From contig OX578281.1 of NCBI GenBank assembly GCA_951217055.1, positions 15,415,344 to 15,479,343 on the forward strand: DNA of 64,000 nt. Direction: 5' to 3'. Below, in pieces: positions 34,997 through 47,350 of the stretch; position 1 is the first letter of the stretch, and the number at the start of each line of letters is the position of its first letter. The position numbers and the translations under genes were made by a program. Source of the DNA: Gerris lacustris (Eukaryota > Arthropoda > Insecta > Hemiptera > Gerridae). The notes beneath the pieces are model-generated. The model was not told where the DNA came from. It ran no database searches and saw only the letters and a list, made by a program, of their open reading frames with translations.

Positions 34997-36387
34997 CAAA
35001 CTATTTTTATGTACATCAATAAGTTTTCCTCTAAACAAAAATACGAATTTATATGTTTCAAATTAAAATACAGTTGGATCGATTCCAAATATTTTGTTGT
35101 TCACTTAAAGCGAGTGCTTATGTTTTGCATAAGCCGCGTACCATCTTAAGTTACCTTGGTCACAGGAAAGTCTGTAATGAGTAGTAGTGACTGAAATATG
35201 TGAAAATTTTATTATTTCTTTCTATCTAGAGCGAAAGCTATTCTGTTAATTTTCTAGATGTACTGTATTTTTCAGTTTTAAGCCTTTCTTGACCTCCGTG
35301 TCCTACTGCAACATTAAAAATTTCTTCTGCAAGTACAAAATTTCTTCAAAAAAACTTCACAGATCACAGATCACAGATTACAGATCTTCCAAAACATAAA
35401 ATTGTTTAGATCGTCTATATTGTGAAGGGTTTTCTTTGGGTTTTCTTGGTTTCCTCTTACTTCATTCAAAAGATTATTTTTCTCAATCCTAAATCTCAAG
35501 TGATATTTCAGAATAATGATTCTCTTTTTTGATCCATTTTCCCTGAACATCGTGTTCCTTGCACACATTCTTTTCATTATACTCACAAACCAGACAATTC
35601 TAGTTCTGACTAGCCTTATCAGTTTTGACGAAAACACGTTGTCAAAACTATTTTTGACAAGGAAATTTAAGATTTAAATAATTTTGTTTTTTGCTGGTAA
35701 CATGTGCTCACATTTGTAATTTATGCATGCATTCACATTTTGTTCAAATGGATGATTTGTCAAAGGAACACATCTTTCTCATGCGCTTTTGTTTTAGTTG
35801 TTTGAAAAAACCTAGATTTTTTTTTTCGTGTGTGTCTAATATAAAATGAAAAGCATTCGTTTCGTTGTTTACCTTAATGAAAATTCTCTCTATTGTTCGG
35901 ATGCTGTGTTAACTTGCAATGGACTCTATTGTTATCTTTCCACTAATTAACATAAATGTTTCTTTCTATTTATGTCCGCTCTAAATTAAAGGATATTTAA
36001 TTAAATTTATGTATTTTTTCGTTTTTTCAACCTTCTTTTTCAGTTAGTGTTAAATAATGATAAATAAAAAGGCAGAGCAAACGAACATCAATGGTAATTA
36101 AGTTGTTTATATATTCTTGAACACGATTTAACTTGTTTAAACTTAAATATATTTCTCTTTTTATCTATTCAGTTCTTTATGACAACAGTGCTGCTGTTAG
36201 CGCGGTAAATCGGAAACCGTTTGTACATCTGAAATTTTAAACGTTTGTTTATTGAAGCTATGTATTCTAAAACCCTTTGTATTTAACTGTTTACACTTTG
36301 TTATGAATCCCCGTATTTGTTCGTAACGCTTTTGTGTTTCGTATTATATTGTGAGTATGGACCGATCAATTCAGCCCTGAAATCCAG
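34997..36387. other. Intron DNA, nothing recognised
   Basis: AT-rich DNA. The 88-codon minus-strand frame at 35371-35637 has no recognisable domain. Confidence 0.45.
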
Positions 36388-36472
36388 TATTTGTATAACC
36401 TTGTAAAACCTTTGTATAAACCTGTAAAACCTTTGTATAAACCTGTAAAACCTTTGTATAAACCTGTAAAAC
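36388..36472 (+). repeat. 21-bp minisatellite, four copies
   Basis: Unit CCTTTGTATAAACCTGTAAA plus A, at 36409, 36430 and 36451 with a partial first unit. Being a multiple of three it reads as (K)PLYKPVK, which is incidental. Confidence 0.92.
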
Positions 36473-37074
36473 AAGCTAGATTTTGTTTGTGTATAAGATA
36501 CTCCTACTTGCTCTCAATGTTTGTGAGTACATTGATCAGAATTCTGAAAATTCCATACAGAATTCTGCAAGGAATTTTCAACTTCTAACTATAAGTTGTT
36601 ATATTAAATAACTTTTTTACATCATTTTAATATAACTACATATATAATATTTTAACATACAGATATTTATATTCCTTTGGCAGGGATGACATAAATGAAA
36701 TAATAATACAGTGATAATCAATTAGTGGATACAGAGATAATATTAGTGGGAGAATCTAAAGTGTAGAATTAATATTATAGGGATAGCCCTTCAAGTCAAG
36801 GTTGAAATTTAGTACAAATATTTAGGCCCTATTTTGGCCTATTTTAATTACTCAATGGAAGAAAGTTCCAGGGACTTTATTCATCCACCATACAACTGTT
36901 GTTTAGTGAAAGAAACTTGGGAAAACTGTGCAAAATGTACTTTTGGAATGCCGACTCTTAAGAGGTGAGAGGAAAAGGAAGAATTTCAACAGAAAAGTTG
37001 CACAAAATAAGGTAGCCCCCTTCCTAATTCCATACATGTCAAGATAAGGTAACTTCCAGGTTGTCTTATCTTGG

Positions 37075-37437
37075 ATAGGTATGGATGCACCTTGGACAGG
37101 TTTAGATGTACCTTGGACAGTTATGGATGCACCTTGGACATGTATGGATGTATCTTGGACATGTATGGATGCACCTTGGGCAGGTATGGGTGCACCTTGG
37201 ACAGGTATGAATGTACCTTGGATAGGTATGGATGCACCTTGGACAGGTATGGATGTACCTTGGACAGGTATGGATGCACCTTGGACAGGTAAGGATGTAC
37301 CTTGGACAGGTATGGATGCACCTTGCACTGGTATGGATGCACCTTGGACAGGTATGGATGCACCTTGCACTGGTATGGATGCACCTTGGACAGGTATGGG
37401 TGCACCTTGGACAGGTATAGGTATAGATGTACCTTAG
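37075..37437 (+). repeat. 21-bp minisatellite, about 17 copies, open in several frames
   Basis: Unit GGTATGGATGCACCTTGGAC plus A. Because 21 is divisible by three and the unit lacks stops in most frames, it gives several long overlapping frames on both strands, the longest 155 codons on the minus strand (repeats of VQGASIP). No splice sites, domain or upstream coding context support translation. Confidence 0.93.
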
Positions 37438-37557
37438 TCACTTGCCCCCAACTAAAATTCCTGGGTGAGAAAGGGTATTTTGTTTGTTTACATTTAGTTT
37501 TTGTTTTTGAAGTGAAACATCTTTAGATGAAACGAAATTTTATGTAACGAAGTTTGT

Positions 37558-37652
37558 GATTCGAGACTCGTCTAATTGAAAGATTTGTTATAGATAAATC
37601 AACTGCCGGCTTAAGTCGTGTAAAAAATCTTTCATTTGGACGAGTCTCGATC
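37558..37652. repeat. Long hairpin next to a tRNA-like sequence
   Basis: Arms 37558-37590 and 37621-37652 are inverted (GATTCGAGACTCGTCTAATT against the inverse of its partner) with about 30 bp between. Confidence 0.8.
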
Positions 37653-37703
37653 CACTGACTTCTAATTCAGCAGGCATAAGTGCTAACCATTGCACCACGG
37701 GGG
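37636..37703 (-). tRNA. tRNA-like pseudogene or SINE head
   Basis: On the minus strand GTGGTGCAATGGTTAGCAC resembles an A-box region, and GGATCGAGACTC a B-box. The acceptor stem does not pair and the anticodon arm is irregular, so I read it as tRNA-derived and not functional. Confidence 0.4.
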
Positions 37704-37759
37704 AAGATGATTCTTCAATACATAGAAATGATATATAAGCGTAATATTATATACATTAT

Positions 37760-38992
37760 ATAATATATATAATATAAATATTGCTTTCATGTTTTTTTCT
37801 TCATTATTCGCTGAAAAAGTTATGAAACATATTTTATTTTTCAATTAAATTCCACATAAATCTAAATAATTAATTAATTAATTCTTAATCGTGAAATAAT
37901 AAAATCGTCAACAAATGCTAAGAGAGCATAAAATGAAATGTTTCTAGAACTTTAGTTTCTTTCTAATGCGTGAGTGTCTCACACATATATTTTTTTAAAT
38001 AGAAATATGTGACTAGGATCTCTAACTTGTGACTTATTTCTAGTGTAGTTTAGAAAATGTATAAACAACTGTTTAGGGGGGGGGGATTTGTGTTCAAGGG
38101 AGGCTTAAATCTGACTTTAAATAATAGTTATCAGCGGTAGTAACTTTTGCTTTATCTGATGTAGGTTTTGTCCTTTTTTTCTTTGCTTCAAGATAAAATC
38201 GGATTCTCAAAACCACTTCTTCTTAATAGGATTGCTTTCAGTTGCGAAATATCGTTTTATATAATAATTTTATCATTTGTTAAAAGAATTAAATAACAAT
38301 ATTTTAAAAAGCAATTCTCATATCTTCATTTAAAACCTTATCACTAATCTACGAGTATAATGTTTAAAGGAATTTTTTTTCGCACGTTCTCATAGCCTTG
38401 CCTGGAGTCAGTTAGAATCTAGAGGGTGCCATCCCTAGTTTGGATTCCAGCCAAAGGGTCACCCATATATTTGCTCCATGGCTAAGTTTATGGTATTGCA
38501 TGAACGCCTCCCTAGAGAGCACTGTTTACCGGGACATTTAAACCATGTTCTGATAGTACCAACACTCAAGTAGAAAGTCTGTAATATCTGTAGAAGTGTA
38601 CACACTTTTAAAACATTTATATCTTAAACATTTATACTAACATTTACTACTTACCATAAACTTTAGTCGGTCTTTTCCCTTATGTCGTGGAGAAGTCGTT
38701 TCAACAAGGCTATCCCGTTTTTATGTTTTTATATGTACATATATATTTTTTTTCCCCCAATCTTTTTTTTTTACCCCTCTTAGACATCTCTTTTTCTTTT
38801 TAAAAAAATATATATATACCGTTACTATTATTTTTTATATCGTAAAAATAATAAATGCTGTTAAAGATTTATACTTCTAAACAAAAAATATTAAATAGGA
38901 TTTATTTTTCTTGTTGTATGATACTCGATTTATTTAATAAAAAAAAGTATGTTATAGTTTGGTTACTGCTCCCTAAAATATTATTAATATAT
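37760..38992. other. Intron DNA, nothing recognised
   Basis: AT-rich intron sequence with a G-run near 38075-38085. No gene or element identified. Confidence 0.4.
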
Positions 38993-39241
38993 TTTATGCT
39001 TTGTAAGAAATGTAATATCTTATATCATCTGGGGGTTTTACGGTTGTAATTATTTTACTGAAGGAAGTATTTTCTAAATGTTTTATATGCACTCGTACAT
39101 ATTGGACCCTTATAGAATTTTTAATTTTATGCCTTATAAAAAAATTTAATATCTTATATCATCTTGGGGTTTTACGGTTGTAATTATTTTACATAAAGGA
39201 AGTACTTACTAAATGTTTCCTATGAACATATTGGACCCTTT
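38993..39241 (+). repeat. Diverged tandem duplication, about 130-bp unit
   Basis: 38993-39108 and 39127-39241 share AATATCTTATATCATCT, GGGGTTTTACGGTTGTAATT and CATATTGGACCC. Confidence 0.85.
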
Positions 39242-39455
39242 GAATTATTAAATATTCGCTCAAATAAATTTAACTCCCTCTCTACACTACATCAAGCTAT
39301 CAAACTCATTAATCTTATATGTGGGCCGTGGGCGTTTAAATGCTATATAATTTCTTTAAATGGTATATAATTTATTGTTCTAGTTTAAATATAAAATAAA
39401 GAGGATAGAAGAAACTAAAAGATATGAACACTTTACTTAATAATAAGTAATGAAT

Positions 39456-40035
39456 TTTATCTACGATTGATACGAAATATAAACATCTTATCTCTGTTTA
39501 AATGCGTAGAAAGTGATTCTTTTCGTAGTTTTATTCATTGCGCATGCGCGTTCATAATTCTTTTTTATTTCCGCCCTAGTGCGGTAAAAAGAAGTATTAT
39601 TTACCTTAACGCACTTAACGATTAGCGTGTTTGTTTACATTTAACAAAACTATTTTGCTGTTTGTTTAATTAAAGTAACCGTTTATATCGAGTTTTTAGA
39701 GAAAAACAATGAGTGATTTAAGTGATTATTTTGAAAATTAGGAGAATAATACTTCTCCCAAAATAATTAATTCGGCACAAAATACAACTTAATGAATTAA
39801 CTAACTAATTAATTATCGAAAGATAAATACGAACTTACATACAGGAAGTTTATTAAAAAAAATGTCTGTATTTATTATTGAAATCCAACAATCGTAGATA
39901 AAGTACTGTACGCAACTCGTGCGAAAACTGTATTTTGCTTTGCTCGTGAGGATTTACTCCCCTCGCTATCGCTGAGGTGCAAACTCCACACTCGCATGCA
40001 AAATGCTACTTTCCGCACTAGACGCGTAATCTGCT
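39456..40035 (+). mobile_element. Repeat R5, copy 1: deleted transposon with recombinase-like N-terminus
   Basis: An inverted copy lies at 57258-57835. Shared parts are TTTATCTACGATTGATACGA, the palindrome GCGCATGCGC region, an internal frame starting MSDLSDYFEN (39710) with ENNTSPKIINSAQNTT after one stop, and a GC-richer end (TTTCCGCACTAGACGCGTAA). In the other copy this frame runs on to LSRERYELTYSKFI. That pattern resembles the start of tyrosine-recombinase-like (Crypton- or XerD-like) proteins of insect genomes; the match is from memory. No catalytic residues are left. Confidence 0.55.
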
Positions 40036-40164
40036 ATTTTTAATCAAGTGATAAGGACAGAGACAGATATGAGGCCAAACATGTTTCCTGATATGTCTGA
40101 AATTTTGGTGAAATAGTGATTTTTTTTTCTTCAAAACGGTCTCAATGATTCCGTTAGCACCAAT

Positions 40165-41336
40165 TTTTTTTTTTTTTTTTAACTTTTTTATTTAATTACT
40201 GCAACTACAATACTTCATTGTTATAAGCAATACAGATCTCTATGAATATTTGACTTGAGACGACATGATGTAAGCAACTATCCAGTGATAGCACTTACTA
40301 AATTGAGACGAAAAATATTTTATGAGTAATATAAAGCACAATTAATCAATTTAATTCATGATATTAAAATAAATATATTTAGTTGTCTAAGAGGTCACGT
40401 GGCCACTGCCTTTTCAGGCGTCTAGGAGGATTGTCAGGAATGGACCGGGAAGACAGACTGTGGACTAGTGGATTGGAATGGTCAGAAAGGGAGTCGTGGA
40501 AGGATTTGTATCGGGAAATGGCTAGTTCACGGACAAAGGGTACTTTGAGGTCGTTATGAAGGACGATATTTGAAACATAGAAGGGAGCGTCAGCTATTTT
40601 TCGTAGGATCTTGGATTGGAGTGATTGGATACGATAGGAATTGGAAGTTTTGGTGCAACCCCAGAGTTCTATGCCATATGTCCATGTAGGTTTTATTATG
40701 GTGTTGTAGATAAGTATTTTGTTTTGCACGTTGAGTTTAGATGTGTTGTGTAAGAGTATGTGTAAAAGTTTATAGCGTGTATTACATGTTTGGCGTTTAT
40801 GTTTGATGTGATTTGCCCATGTTAAACGACGATCTAAGTGTAGCCCCAGGTAGCGGACAGAACTGGAATGAGGAATAGGGATTTGATTAAGGGTTACTGG
40901 TTCACACATACCGTGCCTTAGAGCGAAGGTCACATGAGAGCTTTTCGTTTCATTAACTTTGATCCGCCATTTTTTGAACCAAGATTCCAGGAGTGTAAGG
41001 TGCTGTTGAACATGGTCGGAGGCTGTATGTGGCGACTTATGTGAGGATAAGATACACTTATCGTCGGCAAAGGAAGCAAGAACAGTTGTAGGGTGCTGGG
41101 GAACGTCGGAAGTATAAATGGAATAGAGGATAGGACCTAAAATGCTACCTTGGGGCACCCCTGCTTTTATAGGAAAGATGGAAGAAGTCGAGGAGTTGTA
41201 GGATACTTGGAAGGAACGGTTTTCCAGGAAGGATTTTAGGATGAGGTAATAGGTGAAAAATAATAGGTGACCAAGAGTGGTGTAATGCATTTCTAGAATC
41301 CAAAACCATTGCTCTCTATCCCAATAATCCATCCTC
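40165..41336 (-). mobile_element. 5'-truncated Jockey-like LINE
   Basis: It holds the reverse-transcriptase frame 40379-41332, about 210 bp of 3' untranslated DNA, and an A-run on the minus strand (plus-strand T-run at about 40165-40183). It lies within intron 1 of the host gene, opposite in orientation. I did not find the target duplication. Confidence 0.8.
40379..41332 (-). CDS. Reverse transcriptase, C-terminal part, Jockey-like LINE
   Basis: About 317 codons are uninterrupted. Recognisable blocks are AGVPQGSILGPILYSIY (residues about 57-73) and the catalytic FADD at 88-91. After these come WFKKWRIKVNETKSSHVTFA, the RYLGLHLDRRLTW block and YGIELWGC, all typical of Jockey-clade enzymes. 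The fingers, first catalytic Asp and endonuclease are missing; the N-terminal 20 residues do not fit the family, so the start codon is probably not native and the 5' end is truncated or rearranged. The protein would reverse-transcribe its own RNA but cannot be complete here. Confidence 0.9.
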   Translation of the reverse strand: MDYWDREQWFWILEMHYTTLGHLLFFTYYLILKSFLENRSFQVSYNSSTSSIFPIKAGVPQGSILGPILYSIYTSDVPQHPTTVLASFADDKCILSSHKSPHTASDHVQQHLTLLESWFKKWRIKVNETKSSHVTFALRHGMCEPVTLNQIPIPHSSSVRYLGLHLDRRLTWANHIKHKRQTCNTRYKLLHILLHNTSKLNVQNKILIYNTIIKPTWTYGIELWGCTKTSNSYRIQSLQSKILRKIADAPFYVSNIVLHNDLKVPFVRELAISRYKSFHDSLSDHSNPLVHSLSSRSIPDNPPRRLKRQWPRDLLDN

Positions 41337-42420
41337 TAATCCTTATAATTCATCCCAAACTATAAATAGAACTGCCCTGAATGATTAAGACGTTCTTATC
41401 ATAAAACGGAACCGAAATATTTATATGCAATCGTAAAATGATATTAGTATTCCTTTTGTATTTCTGATTCTAAATAATTTGATAGTTTCTATAATAATTT
41501 GATTCTATAGTAATTCTTTACTGAATTATCGAACTAACAAAGATATACAATTTCAAACTGATAAAAATGGTAATGGAAAGTTAGTAAAAACTGATAGCAA
41601 GATCCGCAGAGATAAAGAAAACAAAAATAATTCGGATTTTCTTATAGTTAAAATCGAAAAGAGAATTAGAAGGTGACTACAAACAAATGTTTCATCTATC
41701 AAAGGTGACTGAATAAATGTCTTCGTAGTAGATAATAGAACACAGTTGGCATTTATTCTAAGATACGTTTTAGAAGTAGGTAATATTTTTGTATATTTTA
41801 GAGCAAAATTAAATTTGTTTTTGGCGGGTGTGTATCAGTGCAGTTAAGATTGAACATATGTCAGAAATTGGAGCATAATAATAATAATAATAATCCACAT
41901 TTTTCAATGTTAAAAAGGCTAGTTTCACGCTCTAGGAGAGACAATTTAATTTGAAAGCAGAATATAACGTTTTTTTTACCTTAAAACTGTAATTTCCAAA
42001 CTGCTCCTTCTTTTAGTAGATGATTCTTATTTTAAATTTTTCCGATATCGAATTCTGTTCTTAACGGTTAAGGGGAAAGGTTTTTTCGATAATGGAATCC
42101 TAATACAAAGTAAACATAACCCGTACGACCTAAGTCGTCTCCTTTTAAAAAAGTAAACCATAAAACAATCTGGATATAATAAAGTTTTTTAATAAAAAAT
42201 CAACAGATCTGAAGGATCAAGAGGGAGATATTGACACTTAACTTAAAAAGTATAAGAAAAGATTGCATATGAATTAGATTTTTTTTTTCTCTGTGATGGG
42301 GAAAATCAAAAAATAACAAGAAAATAAAAATTTAAGAGGATAAACTAATTGGAACTGAACTAACCTGGAATTGAATGAAGTAAAAATTCTAAAGTGTTTA
42401 ATCATTTATAGAATATTATA
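41337..42420. other. Intron DNA, nothing recognised
   Basis: AT-rich DNA with a small TAA microsatellite at about 41877-41893. No gene or element end. Confidence 0.45.
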
Positions 42421-43814
42421 TAGGGTAGGTGGGGGTAAAGGTCCGCACTTTTTGGTTTAGGGCTAATTTTGAGCATTTGCTTCCTTTTAATAATTTCTAA
42501 ATGACCTGTGAATTTTGGCCAACAATCTATCTAACAATCCCCCATCTCTCATTGCTCCAAAAAATTTTCAACATTTTTGGGGCACCATTTTACCAACATT
42601 ATGATTTGCGGACGTTTGCCACATTTTTTGGGGGCATACGTCCGCACCACGGACCTTTATCCCATTTGGTATTAATTAATTAATAATTCAAGAAAGGGAA
42701 AATACTTCATAAAAGAACATGTATATTGAACGATAAAGAAAACATATTAAGTACAATATAAAGTATCGTAGATGGAGAAACCCCTTAAAATTAATTCTTT
42801 CTTTTCATCCAGGTCTGCTGGGTTAAAAAGCGCAAACAATCTCTCTTTCTCTTGTACTCTCTGAAAATTAATAACTAGTTCTTTTACCAGAAGTAACTAA
42901 AATAAATTAATCTTTAGAGTAAACTTTTTAAATGGGAAAAGAGTCCACATTAGGACATTTGCCCCATTCAATGTGCGGATCCTTGCCCCATTCAGTGCAC
43001 GGATCTTTGCCCCATTTGCAGTGGCGTAACTAAGAAATCCGGCGCCCCCCCCCCGCAACATTTGAAAATGCGCCCCCTATAGCTTACAAAATTTACCCTA
43101 CCTCTCCTCCTATTTTTCCCCCTCTTTGTTAGTCGTTTTGGGACAGATGGAGTGGGGACGATAAAATAATATGTTTAATAAACTCATGCTGCATTTGGTT
43201 ATTAAAACCATGTCTTTTGTTGTGAATTATTTTAACTTTCCTTTCTCTAGAAAGCTTGCATTTTTTTTTTTCATTTCTTATTCTATGTTCAGTATTCTAC
43301 GTAACATTAAATTTTGCTGAAGAATTTATTCAAATTGGTGAGTGCATTTTTCATTTTTGAGACTATTATATAGCCGTCGGGGCTCCCCCCGTTGGGTTTA
43401 GTTTACGCGAGTGTTGTGAGTGAACGCTTGGGCGGATAACGATTTCCAACGAACTCAACCTGGACATTGGTAAACTGAACATGTGTACCAAATTTCAACT
43501 AACTCGGCGATCTTTTACTCAAGTTATCGTCATCGGTAGATTTTGTGACGGTTATTTTGTGAAGGTGATTTTGGTCGTTTTTTTTGGATTCACTCCCTGG
43601 CTCCAGAACGTGCCATAAGGAACTTCGTTCCAAAAATAAACTTACCTCATGTTTATTGGCAACAGTACAAACAAAATCAAGATAACCTTACCGGAGCAAA
43701 GGCTCAACGTAAGGAATAAGTGTTGCCAAACCCATTTCAATAAGTAGTTTTCCTCCCATTTTTATAACAGTGTGGACCTTTACCCCATGCGGACATTTGC
43801 CCCCACCTACCCTA
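42421..43814. mobile_element. Composite element with TAGGGTAGGTGGGGG inverted ends
   Basis: The left end TAGGGTAGGTGGGGGTAAAG at 42421 is inverted at 43814, with GTCCGCA further in on both sides. TA at each edge fits a mariner-type target duplication. Inside, GGAT(C)CTTGCCCCATTCAGTG words recur near 42960-43015. A hAT-type end (CAGTGGCGTAACTA) occurs at 43020 and an inverted R1 copy at 43396-43631. No transposase seen. Confidence 0.65.
43396..43631 (-). repeat. Dispersed repeat R1, copy C (inverted)
   Basis: It ends with the palindrome GGAACTTCGTTCC (43619-43631) and contains GAACATGTGTACCAAATTTC, the inverse of copies A and B. Confidence 0.8.
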
Positions 43815-43815
43815 T

Positions 43816-44210
43816 GGTTTGTTTCAACCAAGCAGCGTACCGTCCGCGGGATTGTTACGGGCATGCGCAAAATGGATAAAGGCCGTTCCCACCCAACTTA
43901 TGACAGTGTTTCGTACCGTCCTCGAAATTGTTCCTAACAGCACAGGGATCGTTTGCGAACCGTTTACTGTACGGTTCAAACGATCCTCTGACAATACCAA
44001 GCACTGGTTTGTATGACATACGCAGTTATGTCAATCCTCACACATGTCAACAGGAATGTTACCTAGCGGTTAGATTTCCTTGGATGTTTTTAATACAGTG
44101 AGAATTATAGTTCTAAACCCGTTCCAACCTGACATGGCTTTATTACAGTACAATATTACGGTGTACTCGTATATACAAAGGACGGTACAAATAGGGGGTT
44201 GAAACAAACC
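43816..44210. mobile_element. 395-bp MITE abutting the preceding element
   Basis: The ends are GGTTTGTTTCAACC and its exact inverse GGTTGAAACAAACC. A second match, GTACCGTCC, lies about 10 bp further in on both sides. TAT flanks both ends (43813-43815 and 44211-44213). No protein is encoded. Confidence 0.85.
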
Positions 44211-44384
44211 TATTATCAAGTACAGTCTCACCTCGAATTGATTTGTTATTGCTAAGCTAAAGCAACAATATTTATTCCAATAGAAATAAATGTTTGTTTT
44301 GATTTGTTGGTCTTCAAATAGATATGATAACTTAAATATAGATATAATAACTTATATAAATTAATTTACTTAATTTTACTTTTT

Positions 44385-44985
44385 TTACTTTCTCATATTA
44401 ACAGTCTCATAAAAACACAAGTGTCGTGTGATGGCGCGAAATTTCGATTTTGATGGATTTACACGTTTTGAGGTCCTCTGAGTCCTAAATAGTGGGTTTT
44501 AAAAAATGTCTGTCTGCCGTCTGTCGTCTACGTGCAGACGAGTGGTGCCTAAACTACTGGGCCGATTTGACGAAATTTGGCATGTTCAGAAAAATCATAC
44601 CCTGAGGCGAAATCGAGAAATGAATATTAGCTCAAAATTTGGGGGCACTAACCACCAAAAACTCTGAAAAAAACGTGAAACAAAATATTTCTCGAAAACG
44701 GTTCCGACCATTTTGATAAAAAAAATTCTAAAATGTAGTCCATTTAAATACAAATCTAACGATATGAGCTGCTTTCCCGGGAAAAATCTAGTTCCTGAGA
44801 AAATAGCTTTAAACTCGGACGGAGAGATTCCCCGCCGAGAAGTTATTTTTATGATTGATTTTGATGAAATTTTCAATATCAATTAAATGTACCTACGAAA
44901 ACTAATAAATGGAAAATATTGGGCTAAGGAATTATGAACTTTAATATGAGAAAGTTTGTCTGAGTTGTCTCGGACCGATTTTTTC
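44385..44985 (+). repeat. Dispersed repeat R3, copy at 44 kb
   Basis: It starts TTTTACTTTCTCATAT and ends with GTTTGTCTGAGTTGTCTCGG. It contains GGATTTACACGTTTTGAGGT, GGGCCGATTTGACGAAATTT, GAAAACGGTTCCGACCATTT and a damaged B-box area (44822-44840). It is colinear with 52083-52700. Confidence 0.85.
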
Positions 44986-46417
44986 TAAATATAAAATTAT
45001 GCCTTTTGTCACGGGCTTAATGGCTCGTATTATATAATCGATGATTTACAACAGCTGTTTTCATCAGTTGTGCCGAGAATGTATCTCAGATATGAAACGA
45101 GATTTTAAATAAAATTGAGAAGTATATGATTTTTAGGTGGACTATTAAAAAATAAAAACTATTTTTTACTTTAATTGTTAAATATCAATTTTATTTTATT
45201 TATTATAATTAAATCATTTTCACATAAAGACTTCACCTTTTTAATTAAAATATTCGAGAAAGTTTATTATATTCCTGGTAAATAATTTTAAAAATTTACT
45301 TTTCTTGTATTAATAATAAATTTAAAGTAAGTTAAATATTTAAATATTTAAAAAGCCATTTTCCAGTAAATATCTTATTTAATAAAATATAATTAATTTT
45401 CCTCATAATATAAAATTATATATGAATATCATATTTTTCTTCTAAACTTCATCGAATAAATACGTACATAACATTTTTCGTTTTTCCTCGAAAAGTTATT
45501 TAGAATTATGAAACGATTCAATAAAATATTAATTTAAATAATTGGAAACGCGTAACTTGATATCAATTAGGGTGAGGGTGGTCCAATTATAATGTTTATA
45601 TATTGAGCAAAAGGGGTTGCAAAGTTATCCTTGGAAAGGGTTAGAAGGTGGGGAGAATTGTACTGAATAAGGTTCTGGCAGGAGTACTTTCTGCATGGTG
45701 TTAATTAGACAACGAGAAAACTGCTTTAGCTAAGCAGTCCGGCAGTTCCAAACCCGCAGATTACCTTCTAGACTTCAACTCCCCAATTAGCACTTCTAAC
45801 CAGTCACATCGATTTTTGTAATAATCCAAAGATTTGAAAGGAGGAAATGAAAGCTACTTTGCATAGGACCCATGTTTGTAGTACCATTATCAATTAGTCT
45901 CAAGTTTTTAATGACTTCAGATGCGAAGTTTATAAACCGGTTTATTTTGCATAATAAAGGAAGTAGGTTTTAGAGAAATAATCAGAGCCTAATAATAAAT
46001 ATCTTTTAGTGATATTTTAGATGGTGTAAACAATTAAAATATGATTGGAACAGTTGATGGAATTAGTTAATTAAGTTTAAAATTATAACTGATAATAATG
46101 ATTTTCAAATTAACGTTTTACGTCATAAATTATACACCTCCTACTTATCAGATAAACGTAGGGTAATTTTTATAAGACACATAACACCTACGAAAATAAT
46201 ATAACAATATTTTTTTAAAAATAAATTAAATTCTTTACCTGCTTAAACATAAAGTGTATAAAAATTATTATCCTTTCAGTCTCCTACGAATTCAGGTAAA
46301 GGAAGGCTAAAAACGTACTTGATTAATTTCCGGAATTGCTTTGATGTAGGTCATCATAATGAATACAAAGAAAGTCTCTTCATACTTAAAATAATACTTG
46401 TTTATTTATCAAAGCAG
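44986..46417. other. Intron DNA, nothing recognised
   Basis: AT-rich intron sequence. No exon or element end recognised. Confidence 0.4.
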
Positions 46418-46445
46418 CTTTCGGCTTTTATAAAGCCATCATCAG
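46418..46445 (-). other. Hammerhead-like core with perfect CTGATGA box
   Basis: The minus strand reads CTGATGA, then a hairpin with 6-bp stem GGCTTT/AAAGCC, then GAAA. Both core boxes of the hammerhead are therefore intact. I could not draw convincing stems I and III or a UH cleavage site. The surrounding repeat is related to the MITE at 32850-33062. Confidence 0.5.
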
Positions 46446-46787
46446 TGCCTCTGAACAAACACTAAGTGTTAAAACTTAATAACAAGTAAACGAATAAAAG
46501 CTTACAACAAAATCTACAAAAATAACTTTATTGTAATATTTAAGATGAAAGCATTAATAACAATAGTTTCTAGTATTAATGATATACACATATCGATGGT
46601 TAAGAAGTGATACCTCGTAACTACCAAAATGGTGATTTTGAAGTTTTCATTATATTGGCCTTGGGAGGCTTGTCTGCAAGTACAGGCGAGATCTCGTAAG
46701 TGAAAAAAAAATATTCCTTCACATAGACAATGGGCAGTCGTGACATCTCGTATCAGATTCGCAAACTATTTGTTATGTGATAGCTTG

Positions 46788-47055
46788 TAACTACTCCTCG
46801 TATGTGTTTCTGGTGTATGTGTTTTGGTGAAGGTTAGTTGTGACACCTCATACTTGAGTTCCTAATTCGTAAGTGAGATCTCGAATGTGTTTCTGGTGTA
46901 TGTATTTTGGTGAAGGTTACTTGTGACACCTCATAACTGAGCTGCTAATTCGTAAGTGAGACCTCGAATGTGTTTCTGGTGTATGTATTTTGGTGAAGGT
47001 TACTTGTGACACCTCATAACTGAGCTGCTAATTCGTAAGTGAGACCTCGTATGTG
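46788..47055 (+). repeat. 83-bp tandem repeat, three copies
   Basis: The unit contains GTGTTTCTGGTGTATGT, TTTTGGTGAAGGTTA, TTGTGACACCTCATA and TAATTCGTAAGTGAGA. Copies start at 46804, 46887 and 46970. It ends about 300 bp before the next exon. Confidence 0.92.
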
Positions 47056-47350
47056 TTCACTTTATTAAAGAAGTGTCATAGTGACAACTCGTAACTACAT
47101 TATTTTATGAACTGTTATAATTTGTCAGTTACCAATGTTTCAGAAGTGTTACATGTTATACAAATTTATAAAGCACGTAAAAAACTTTACGTGAAAGTAA
47201 AAGTAAATTTTATTTTTTTAAATAGTTTTTTGTTCCTCCTGTAAACCAAACAATTTGAAGATACGAGGTAACACTTCTTAGACATAGATATACAACTAAT
47301 TTAAAGCATGTCTAATCAGCTGTTTATAACATGTTCGTATTCTGTTTCAG

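Noticed and set aside
37071..37526. Several overlapping frames giving repeat proteins
   Set aside because: Period 21 keeps most frames open, so openness is not evidence of coding.
46418..46445. Reading the hairpins as transcription terminators
   Set aside because: Rho-independent terminators are bacterial, and the conserved boxes on both sides of the stem are not explained that way.
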